From Dorea sp. CAG:317 (lineage in GTDB: Bacteria > Bacillota > Clostridia > Lachnospirales > Lachnospiraceae), in contig FR892666.1 of NCBI GenBank assembly GCA_000433535.1, positions 211,982-237,654 of the forward strand: a DNA stretch of 25,673 nt, in the 5' to 3' direction. This document shows, in pieces, positions 1 to 6,297 of the stretch. Positions within the stretch are counted from its first letter, which is position 1. Every line of letters starts with the position of its first letter. The position numbers and the translations under genes are program-made. Under the pieces are notes generated by a model that saw nothing but the letters and a program-made list of their open reading frames with translations, did no database searches and had not been told where the DNA came from.

Positions 1-296
1 CACATAATAACATTTAACACATAGCCAATTCCTACTTCAGCAAACGGTTTCAAATTGATTCCACCTGACAAAAGGGGCGTATCTGTGCGGAGTACATCTG
101 CCAAAAGCCCGATTCCCGTAACCTCATACACCATCCACACATAAACAAGAAAAATATATATCCAAATAAAAGAAACAGCCTGACAATGTTTTCCACTTTT
201 TCTTCCCTGATATACCAAAACAAGCTGATATAACAAGCATGGCAAAAATACACTTGCCAGACTATATGCTGTAAATATATTAAACATTCCTTCCAT
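1..296 (-). CDS. VanZ-like membrane protein, N-terminal part, cut by left edge
   Basis: I read this frame by hand on the minus strand. It starts at an ATG at 296-294 with an AAGGAG ribosome site about 8 bases upstream and stays open to base 1, giving about 98 residues. The first part is hydrophobic, with likely membrane helices near residues 7-30 and 43-65. Near the end it reads LRTDTPLLSGGINLKPF and then GYVLNVIM, which resembles the VanZ-family pattern of an INL.PF segment followed by a conserved N-x-(I/V)-(I/L/M) helix start. VanZ-like proteins are small multi-pass membrane proteins of mostly unknown role; the founder gives low-level teicoplanin resistance, which should not be assumed here. 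The C-terminal half lies outside the window. The family call rests on this one motif. A TATAAT-like -10 lies at 342-337. Confidence 0.6.
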   Translation of the reverse strand, partial: MEGMFNIFTAYSLASVFLPCLLYQLVLVYQGRKSGKHCQAVSFIWIYIFLVYVWMVYEVTGIGLLADVLRTDTPLLSGGINLKPFAEVGIGYVLNVIM

Positions 297-427
297 AATT
301 CCTTCTCCTTTCACCTTCGAGATATCTTATATTTCTATTATAGAAGTGAAATCTTTATATTCTCGAAAGAAATTTATTAAGGAATTATGAATTTTATTCT
401 TTTTCTCACGAAGCTTACGATAAAACT

Positions 428-445
428 TTCCTGCTTATTCAGGAA
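428..445 (-). terminator. Weak terminator-like hairpin at the end of the HAD gene
   Basis: TTCCTG and CAGGAA form a 6-bp stem with a 6-base loop overlapping the HAD stop codon. On the minus strand it is followed by AGTTTTA. The stem is short, so termination would be partial at best. Confidence 0.35.
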
Positions 446-1226
446 TCAGCCCATAATGTACCATCGCCTTATAAATCCCGTCATTCTCTACAGTATCTGT
501 CACGTATTCTGTATAAGGTTCCAACGCTTTATCATGTTTTCCCATAGCCACCGCATGAGTTGCATATTCAAACATAGACAAATCATTGCTGCTATCACCG
601 AACACATACACCTCATCCTTGGAAATGCCGAGGTGCTGCCTTATGTATTCAATCGCAGTCGCCTTACTGTATCCCTTCTGAATACACTCATACATTCCAC
701 CTCTGCGATCAATAATTTCCATTCCATCTTCAATGCAGGCAAAAAACTTCTCCGTCTCACAGTGTTTATCTGTAAGAACCAAAATTTTATCATACTGAAA
801 ATTTTTCTTCTCTATTGTTTTCTCTGTTCCAAGTCCCATAGATGCCATATACCGCTTTGTGCTTTCTACAGGCTCAAACCGACTAATGCGCTCCGAAAAA
901 TAAATGTCTTCTGTTCCTTCTAAAAATCCTTCCACCCGGTACTGTTCCATAGCTTCAATATAGCGAACACCCCGTTCATACGGAATATGGCTTTCCATCA
1001 AAACTTCCTGCTTATAGACTAAATATGTTCCGCACCCACACAAATAGCCATCAAAATCTAAATTTTTAATCATTGCGGGAATACTGCAGATCGTGCGCCC
1101 GGTGTTAATAAAAATCTCATGTCCCTGCTCTTTTACTTTTTTCAACGCCTCCAGCGCACTTTCCGGTATCGTTCCCGTAAGTCCACTGATCAATGTATCA
1201 TCAATATCGAAAAATAATGCTGCCAT
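435..1226 (-). CDS. HAD-superfamily (Cof/IIB-type) phosphatase
   Basis: A 263-residue cytosolic sugar-phosphate or cofactor phosphatase of the HAD-IIB group; the substrate cannot be told from sequence. All four HAD motifs are visible: DIDDT with nucleophile D7 and acid/base D9, INTGRT with T42, lysine K188 in the SKATAIEYI segment typical of Cof proteins, and GDSSND with D211 and D215 for magnesium. The cap lies between about residues 85 and 185. The frame is open further upstream, but the ATG at 1226 is chosen because the product then begins MAALFFDIDDT and an AAGGAG lies about 10 bases upstream. It follows the amidase gene by 14 bases, so its ribosome site lies at the end of that gene and the two are probably co-transcribed from the dapF side. 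Confidence 0.88.
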   Translation of the reverse strand: MAALFFDIDDTLISGLTGTIPESALEALKKVKEQGHEIFINTGRTICSIPAMIKNLDFDGYLCGCGTYLVYKQEVLMESHIPYERGVRYIEAMEQYRVEGFLEGTEDIYFSERISRFEPVESTKRYMASMGLGTEKTIEKKNFQYDKILVLTDKHCETEKFFACIEDGMEIIDRRGGMYECIQKGYSKATAIEYIRQHLGISKDEVYVFGDSSNDLSMFEYATHAVAMGKHDKALEPYTEYVTDTVENDGIYKAMVHYGLIPE

Positions 1227-1240
1227 TATTGTGATTCTCC

Positions 1241-2053
1241 TTATCTTGTAATTCCCAGATATGCATCCACTCCATTTGCAATTCCCGCTACAATCTGAAG
1301 CTGATATTCTTCTGTTGCCATTTTTCTGTCTTCCTCCGGGTTTGTCATATAACCCATCTCTACAATTGTCACCGGAACCTTCGCCCAATTCACTCCACTC
1401 ATGGTATCCGTCTCCCATACTCGTTCTTTGCGGGCTCCGGTAGCTGCCACTGCGCTGTCAAGCACACAAGAAGACAAAGCTTTACTTTTCTCATACAGTT
1501 CCCCATTATATGGATTAGAAGCAGTCTGGCAAATGGTCATCATGCCATTGGCGCCGCTATTTTCTGCGCCGTTAGCGTGAATACGGATAAATGCATCTGC
1601 ACCGGAAGAGTTCGCAACTTCTGCTCGCTCTGCATTAGAGATATCCACATCAGAGGTTTCCCGAACCATGATTACCTCATAGCCCCGGTTTACAAGCTCT
1701 TCCTTAAGCTTCATAGATACTTCCAATGTCAGCTCGTACTCCGGCTTACCCGTGGCAACACCGCTTGTTCCTGACGCGACCTTCGCCTTCCTCTCAGACG
1801 CTCCCGGTCCTACCGGCTCTTTCTCACTATTTCCCTGCGCCTGATGTCCGGGATCAATCACCACAAGATAGCCATTAGTTTCTGGTTCTTCGACCATTGC
1901 ATCCTCTTTCGCTTCTTCTGTTTCTTCCGGTTCTTCTGTCTCAATCACAAGCTCTTCCGGCTTTTCTTTTGGTTCAGCCTTGGGTTCTTCTTTTTTGCTG
2001 CATCCTGTTACACATACCGCAAATAGGAGCCCCAGCAAAATTACTTTTTTCAT
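1241..2053 (-). CDS. N-acetylmuramoyl-L-alanine amidase (Amidase_3), lipoprotein
   Basis: A 270-residue zinc amidase expected to cut the bond between MurNAc and L-alanine in peptidoglycan. The N-terminus is a lipoprotein signal (MKKVILLGLLFAVCVTGC) with lipobox VTGC and lipidated Cys18, so it should be anchored on the outer face of the membrane. Residues 20-58 are a Glu/Pro/Lys-rich linker. The catalytic domain runs from about 62 to 268: DPGH gives zinc ligand H70, E106 is the likely second ligand, IRIHANG gives H159, and VEMGYMTNPEED gives the catalytic glutamate E232. There is no separate wall-binding domain. The gene is 14 bases downstream of dapF and is followed closely by the HAD gene, so it probably shares the dapF promoter. 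Its role (growth, daughter-cell separation or sporulation) is not determined by sequence. Confidence 0.9.
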   Translation of the reverse strand: MKKVILLGLLFAVCVTGCSKKEEPKAEPKEKPEELVIETEEPEETEEAKEDAMVEEPETNGYLVVIDPGHQAQGNSEKEPVGPGASERKAKVASGTSGVATGKPEYELTLEVSMKLKEELVNRGYEVIMVRETSDVDISNAERAEVANSSGADAFIRIHANGAENSGANGMMTICQTASNPYNGELYEKSKALSSCVLDSAVAATGARKERVWETDTMSGVNWAKVPVTIVEMGYMTNPEEDRKMATEEYQLQIVAGIANGVDAYLGITR

Positions 2054-2067
2054 TTCCTGATTCCTCT

Positions 2068-2925
2068 TTATTTTGCAATTCCCGAAAGGTCAATTTCCCC
2101 GTCAAATACTACTTCTGCAGGTCCCGTCATAAATACATGACCTGTATCTTCCTCCCACTCTATTATCAAATCGCCTCCGAGTAGCTCTACTGTCACTTTT
2201 CGTTTTGTCAAACCATTTAAAATACTGGCTACTGCCACTGCACATGCACCCGTACCACAGGCCAGTGTTTCACCCGAGCCACGTTCCCACACGCGCATCT
2301 CTACCGTATGTTCATCCAGTACATGTGCAAATTCTGTATTGATCCTCTGTGGAAATCTCGGATGGTTCTCAAACTTCGGACCGATTTTTTCAATCTCAAG
2401 TTCTTTTAAATCATCCATATATACAACGGTGTGCGGATTGCCCATAGACACACCCGTCATACGGTACTTTCTTCCATCCACATCGATCTCTTCATCGATC
2501 ACTTTTCCTACATCTTTATTTTCCATTGCGATTGGTATCTCTTCCGGCGCCAAATGCGGTTCTCCCATATCCACCTTCACAAGGCGTACTTTTCCATTTT
2601 CTACCGCAAGGTCAAGATATTTAATTCCTCCTAATGTTTCTACGGATATCCTTGTCTTATCAGTCAGCCCATAATCATACACATATTTTGCCACACAGCG
2701 GATACCGTTCCCGCACATTTCCCCTCTGGAGCCATCTGCATTATACATAACCATCTGAAAATCTGCTGTCTCTGACGGACAGATTAAGATCAATCCATCG
2801 GAACCAATTCCAAAATTCCGATTACTAACAAATTTTGCTACAGCAGACGGATCTTCTATCGTCTCTTTAAAACAGTTTACATATACATAATCATTTCCCA
2901 GTCCCTGCATTTTCGTAAATTTCAT
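2068..2925 (-). CDS. dapF: Diaminopimelate epimerase
   Basis: A 285-residue enzyme that converts LL- to meso-diaminopimelate in the lysine and peptidoglycan pathway, cytosolic. The two catalytic cysteines are in the expected contexts: NADGSRGEMCGNGIRC (C71) and GSGETLACGTGACA (C223). Both halves of the pseudo-symmetric fold are present, and the product starts with the usual MKFTKMQGLGNDY. The frame is open upstream, with a GTG at 2973 and an ATG at 2952. The ATG at 2925 is preferred because it gives the normal family N-terminus and has a GGAG about 9 bases upstream. A TTGACT-N17-TATAAT promoter lies just upstream at 3007-2979. It is the first gene of a probable dapF-amidase-HAD operon. dapB lies elsewhere in this window, so the dap genes are dispersed. 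Confidence 0.95.
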   Translation of the reverse strand: MKFTKMQGLGNDYVYVNCFKETIEDPSAVAKFVSNRNFGIGSDGLILICPSETADFQMVMYNADGSRGEMCGNGIRCVAKYVYDYGLTDKTRISVETLGGIKYLDLAVENGKVRLVKVDMGEPHLAPEEIPIAMENKDVGKVIDEEIDVDGRKYRMTGVSMGNPHTVVYMDDLKELEIEKIGPKFENHPRFPQRINTEFAHVLDEHTVEMRVWERGSGETLACGTGACAVAVASILNGLTKRKVTVELLGGDLIIEWEEDTGHVFMTGPAEVVFDGEIDLSGIAK

Positions 2926-2978
2926 AGCAAGCTCTCCATTCTTCCCGTTCATTTTAATCCTAATCAATTTCACCCAAA

Positions 2979-3007
2979 ATTATATGTCATTCCATATAGA
3001 AAGTCAA
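2979..3007 (-). promoter_or_regulatory. Sigma-A-type promoter of the dapF operon
   Basis: On the minus strand TTGACT (3007-3002), a 17-base spacer and TATAAT (2984-2979) match the housekeeping consensus. Transcription would start near 2972, inside the alternative upstream dapF reading frame, which favours the ATG at 2925. Confidence 0.75.
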
Positions 3008-3027
3008 AGACATCTATGATCTTTTTG

Positions 3028-3056
3028 TTGAAAAACCGACCGCACTCTGTTACAAT
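3028..3056 (+). promoter_or_regulatory. Sigma-A-type promoter of the PduL-like gene
   Basis: TTGAAA (3028-3033), a 17-base spacer and TACAAT (3051-3056) lie 36 bases before the ATG. It is back to back with the dapF promoter, and the two -35 boxes are about 20 bases apart. Confidence 0.75.
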
Positions 3057-3092
3057 GTGTTTTAATCAACAACGAAAAATGAGGTGATCCTT

Positions 3093-3737
3093 ATGGGACT
3101 TGCAATTCCAATTGAGACAAGCGCCAGACACATCCATCTATGTCAGGAGGATTTTGAAAAATTATTCGGCGAAGGACAAACGCTGACTTATCAGGCTGAC
3201 TTAAGCCAGCCCGGGCAATACGTTGCAAAAGAAAGACTCTGTGTAAAAGGACCGAAGGGAAGCTTTGATACTGTTGCCATTTTAGGACCCTTTCGTCCGG
3301 AAACACAGCTTGAGATCTCAATGACAGATGCACGCAAGCTTGGGATTCCGGCTGTGATCCGCCAATCCGGTGACACTGCTGACACTCCCGGCTGCACATT
3401 GGTCGGCCCCGCTGGCTCCATTGACATTGACCACGGTGTGATTGTCGCAAAACGGCATATCCACATGACTCCTGTCCAGGCTGTACAGGCAGGCGTTCAG
3501 GATAACGACGAAGTCTTTGTCATTATGGACAGCTTCGAGCGTTCTCTGATTTTTGCCGACGTGATTGTCCGCGTAAACCCTGACTTTGCCCTAGCCATGC
3601 ACGTGGACACAGACGAAGCGAATGCTTTTGCCGGAAACAGCCACCCAACCGGTGTGATTTTGAAGCTCTTCGGCGGACGAACCTACAATCTGCAAAAGTG
3701 GGCAGATGAACTGCAAAGCGGCATCAACCGATTATAA
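3093..3737 (+). CDS. pduL: PduL-type phosphotransacylase (phosphate propanoyl/acetyltransferase)
   Basis: A 214-residue enzyme of the PduL family, which swaps CoA and phosphate on short acyl groups (acyl-CoA + Pi to acyl-phosphate + CoA) and is unrelated to Pta. The family metal-binding histidines are visible as SARHIHL (H13, H15) and KRHIHM (H122, H124), one set in each of two similar halves. The frame begins at a GTG at 3084, but the ATG at 3093 is preferred because GAGGTG at 3081-3086 is correctly spaced for it. There is no extended N-terminal encapsulation peptide before the first conserved segment, and no shell or diol/ethanolamine genes are nearby, so it is probably a free cytosolic acetate or propionate enzyme. 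No acetate kinase gene is adjacent, which is unusual for a phosphotransacylase. It has its own promoter and is followed by a hairpin. Confidence 0.85.
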   Translation: MGLAIPIETSARHIHLCQEDFEKLFGEGQTLTYQADLSQPGQYVAKERLCVKGPKGSFDTVAILGPFRPETQLEISMTDARKLGIPAVIRQSGDTADTPGCTLVGPAGSIDIDHGVIVAKRHIHMTPVQAVQAGVQDNDEVFVIMDSFERSLIFADVIVRVNPDFALAMHVDTDEANAFAGNSHPTGVILKLFGGRTYNLQKWADELQSGINRL

Positions 3738-3759
3738 CCGATTTCCCCAAAAACAAAAG

Positions 3760-3803
3760 GAAGAGATAAACGCGCATCCTGCGATTGCCGCCTTTATCTC
3801 TTC
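3760..3803. terminator. Terminator hairpin between convergent genes
   Basis: GAAGAGATAAA (3760-3770) pairs with TTTATCTCTTC (3793-3803) around a 22-base loop. Both sides are T-rich in the direction of transcription (TTTCATATCTTC on plus, CTTTTGTTTTTG on minus), so it can serve both the PduL gene and the TM1266-type gene. Confidence 0.6.
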
Positions 3804-3837
3804 TTTCATATCTTCATCCCTTTACTTCTTCAACTTA

Positions 3838-4083
3838 TTATATCTTCGCGGTCAATGTCTTCGCACTGACACCCTGAAGCATGCCTAACTTCCCGGACAG
3901 GGTACTCGTTATATTCCCCGGTGCATCCAGCACAACGCTAATGATGGACACGCCTCTGTCACGATATGGAATTCCCATTCTTCCTACAATATACTGTCGG
4001 AATTCATGGAGCAGTTCATTGACTCTCCCCGCTGATTCCTCATCCTTCACAATGATACTGATCACTGATACTTTGTTGTCCAT
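3838..4083 (-). CDS. TM1266-type putative iron-only hydrogenase system regulator
   Basis: An 81-residue protein with one ACT/NikR-C-like fold. The sequence carries features I recognise from the TM1266 family: VSIISIIVKD near the start, then YIVGRMGIPYRDRGVSIIS, VLDAPGNI, and GKLGMLQGVSAKT at the end. Family members are named putative regulators because they are often found with the [FeFe]-hydrogenase maturation genes; no direct function is established to my knowledge. There is no DNA-binding domain, so any regulation would be by ligand or protein contact. It starts 53 bases after the flavodiiron gene with GAGAAGGG upstream of the ATG, and probably shares its transcript. No hydE, hydF, hydG or hydrogenase gene is in the window. 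Confidence 0.82.
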   Translation of the reverse strand: MDNKVSVISIIVKDEESAGRVNELLHEFRQYIVGRMGIPYRDRGVSIISVVLDAPGNITSTLSGKLGMLQGVSAKTLTAKI

Positions 4084-4136
4084 GATTAACCCTTCTCTTC
4101 TTATCCGATTGAAAACTTCTGCATGATAACGGACTT

Positions 4137-5336
4137 CTACATTGCATCAATAATCTGCTGTGCAAATGCGTCCAGCTCTGCTTCTCTGTCATTTTTCAAC
4201 ACAGATTTGATTGACAACTGCTGTGTAAGAAGCTCCATCTCTTTCATTTCCTCTAACTTCTTCACAATCTGTTTTCCTGCTGTCGGAGCCCATGTTCCAT
4301 TATCCATCAATGCAACCGTGCGTTTCTGTACTGATAACGCTTTCATGTCATTTAACAGGTTCTCCATCGGAGGATAGATCCCTCCGTTGTAAGTCGCGCA
4401 GGCAATTACAATATGACTTGCACGGAAGATTTCTGCGATCAATTCTGATACATGGGTTTTTGAAACATCATATACTGCAATATGGCGGATTCCTTTTTCA
4501 GCCAGTTTTCCTGCCAGTGCATCTACTGCCTGTTCGGTATGTCCGTACACAGAACCATAAATCATGACAACCTCTTTATCCTCCGGCTCATATTTGCTCC
4601 ATTTATCATATTTATCAATAATATAAGAAAGATTCTCTCTCCAGATCGGACCGTGCAGAGAGCAGATAAGTTGAATATCAAGTCCTGCTGCCTTCTTGAG
4701 AAGCGCCTGTGTCTGCATTCCGTATTTACCTACGATATTTGCATAATAACGTCTTGTATCTGCCAGCCACTCTTTGTCAAATTCCAATTCGTCACTGAAA
4801 ATATTGCCGTTTAACGCACCGAATGTTCCAAATGCATCTGCGGAGAACAATACCTTCTCTGACTCTTCATAAGTAACCATAACCTCCGGCCAGTGTACCA
4901 TCGGCGCCATAACAAAGCGGAAGGTATGTGTTCCTGTCGTCAAGGTATCTCCTTCTTTTACAAGAACAACACGATCCTCCTGCGGAAGGTCGAAAAACTG
5001 TCCGATCATCTGTATGGTCTTGGCATTGGCTACGATCTTCATATTCGGGAAGCGACGCATCATTTCCTGAATACCGGCTCCGTGATCCGGCTCCATATGC
5101 TGAACGATCAAATAATCAATCTCTTTTCCATCCAGAACATAATCTATATTTTCCATAAACTGCTGCAGTGCACATACATCTACTGTATCTAATAATGTAA
5201 CTTTTTCATCCATGACAAGATAAGAATTATAGGAAACTCCTCTCGGAATCGGAAATAAATTCTCAAAAAGTGTCAAGCGGCGGTCATTACATCCTACCCA
5301 TACAATATCGTCTGTTACTTTTCTTGTATTCTGCAT
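4137..5336 (-). CDS. fprA: Flavodiiron protein (A-type flavoprotein, FprA family)
   Basis: A 399-residue soluble enzyme that reduces O2 to water and/or NO to N2O, protecting anaerobes. The N-terminal metallo-beta-lactamase-like domain (about 1-250) shows all diiron ligands: H80, E82, D84 and H85 in HMEPDHGAG, H148 in MVHWPEV, D167 in SADAFG and H228 in CSLHGPIW. The C-terminal flavodoxin domain (about 254-395) has an FMN phosphate loop at YGSVYGHTEQAV. Its length is that of a class A protein with no fused rubredoxin or reductase, so an external electron donor is needed; no rubredoxin gene is seen nearby. The ATG has an excellent AGGAGG upstream. A TATAAT at 5409-5404 is a likely -10, but no good -35 is visible, so an activator is possible. 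The TM1266-type gene follows. Confidence 0.93.
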   Translation of the reverse strand: MQNTRKVTDDIVWVGCNDRRLTLFENLFPIPRGVSYNSYLVMDEKVTLLDTVDVCALQQFMENIDYVLDGKEIDYLIVQHMEPDHGAGIQEMMRRFPNMKIVANAKTIQMIGQFFDLPQEDRVVLVKEGDTLTTGTHTFRFVMAPMVHWPEVMVTYEESEKVLFSADAFGTFGALNGNIFSDELEFDKEWLADTRRYYANIVGKYGMQTQALLKKAAGLDIQLICSLHGPIWRENLSYIIDKYDKWSKYEPEDKEVVMIYGSVYGHTEQAVDALAGKLAEKGIRHIAVYDVSKTHVSELIAEIFRASHIVIACATYNGGIYPPMENLLNDMKALSVQKRTVALMDNGTWAPTAGKQIVKKLEEMKEMELLTQQLSIKSVLKNDREAELDAFAQQIIDAM

Positions 5337-5459
5337 ATCAGAATCCTCCTAATCATATGCTAAATCTCTTTATCTTCTCTTCATTTACGCAATATTCGCA
5401 ATTATTATAACACACTTTCCTTCTTTCGTATGCATTTTTTTCAATTTCTTCAAGAACAG

Positions 5460-6032
5460 TTACACGCAGGCATTTTTCACCCCTCTGAGGAGATTATCGG
5501 TAATCGCCGCCATCTCTTCCACCGTCTGATCTGAGTCTTCATCCAGCCATTTTTTAATCATTCCAATACATCCGAACAAACAGAACGTATAAGCATACTG
5601 CAGTTCATCCACCATTTCCGGATGCTGGCTCTTAAATAACCTCACACTATGTTCCGCAATCAGCTCCTCTAACCGATAGACAAACGCCATATCGCCATGT
5701 TCCCCCATAAGCGCCTGACAGATCTCTCTGTTTTTCTCCAGCACACTGAAGATTTCTTTCACATAAGCCGCATTTTCACACTCCAGATCCACTTCTGGAT
5801 GATCCGCGATCACCTGACGAAAATCTTCCATCAGTTCTTCTTCGATGGTGCTCATCATATTATAAATATCCGTGTAATGGAGATAAAATGTAGAACGGTT
5901 GATATCTACTTCTTCTACAAGTTCTTTCACCGTAATCTCACGAATATTTTTCTCTTTCATCAACTTGGCAAGCCCTGCCCGCAATTGATTTTCTGTTTTT
6001 CGTATTCTTCTGTCTTTCTTTTCTTTTACCAT
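5460..6032 (-). CDS. TetR-family transcriptional regulator
   Basis: A 190-residue dimeric repressor type. The N-terminal helix-turn-helix spans about residues 8-55 (KLMKEKNIREITVKELVEEV, then DINRSTFYLHY), the normal TetR pattern ending in STFYLHY. The remainder is a mostly helical ligand-binding and dimer domain resembling the TetR_C group found in DhaS-like proteins; the ligand is unknown. The frame opens at a GTG at 6062, but the ATG at 6032 has AGAGAGGG about 7 bases upstream and is preferred. It is divergent from the YhgE/Pip gene across a 265-base gap. TetR/YhgE pairs of this kind are common in Firmicutes, so the neighbour is the natural candidate target. A TGTCC-N6-GGACA palindrome lies in the gap. 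Confidence 0.88.
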   Translation of the reverse strand: MVKEKKDRRIRKTENQLRAGLAKLMKEKNIREITVKELVEEVDINRSTFYLHYTDIYNMMSTIEEELMEDFRQVIADHPEVDLECENAAYVKEIFSVLEKNREICQALMGEHGDMAFVYRLEELIAEHSVRLFKSQHPEMVDELQYAYTFCLFGCIGMIKKWLDEDSDQTVEEMAAITDNLLRGVKNACV

Positions 6033-6115
6033 GACATACCCTCTCTTCTTATCATTTTTCACCGAATACTGTTTATAAAAAATTTATAATTTATTCTGTA
6101 CATTTTCTTCCTAAC

Positions 6116-6131
6116 TGTCCAGTATCGGACA
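6116..6131. promoter_or_regulatory. Candidate TetR operator
   Basis: TGTCC-AGTATC-GGACA is a perfect 5-bp inverted repeat between tetR and the YhgE/Pip gene, in the size range of TetR half-sites. A second, looser inverted repeat, GACAA-N11-TTGTC (6128-6148), overlaps it and runs up to the -35 of the YhgE promoter. Assignment to the adjacent regulator is inference. Confidence 0.45.
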
Positions 6132-6150
6132 AACACTCCCCGATTGTCGT

Positions 6151-6179
6151 TTGCCTCTCATTCACCCTTTTAGTATAAT
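6151..6179 (+). promoter_or_regulatory. Promoter of the YhgE/Pip gene
   Basis: TTGCCT (6151-6156), a 17-base spacer and TATAAT (6174-6179). The start would be near 6186, leaving a leader of about 112 bases before the ATG at 6298, long enough to hold additional control. Confidence 0.65.
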
Positions 6180-6297
6180 TACATCGAGACGATAAAGCAA
6201 CTATGTGTCCATTAATAGATTTATCATCTATAAAATAGCACAATTTAATCTCTGTTTCAATCATTTTTTTATACATAATTACAAGGAGGTCGATTTT

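Noticed and set aside
387..923. 178-residue plus-strand frame over the HAD gene
   Set aside because: It lies opposite a gene with all HAD motifs, its composition (His, Cys, Phe, Ile rich) is that of an antisense shadow, and it has no ribosome site.
2926..2973. Longer dapF start (GTG at 2973 or ATG at 2952)
   Set aside because: The extra residues are not part of the DapF fold, the GTG lies at the inferred transcription start, and the ATG at 2925 has its own ribosome site.
6033..6062. GTG start for the TetR gene 10 codons upstream
   Set aside because: The ATG at 6032 has a better placed AGAGAGGG, and the extra residues lie before the usual TetR N-terminus.
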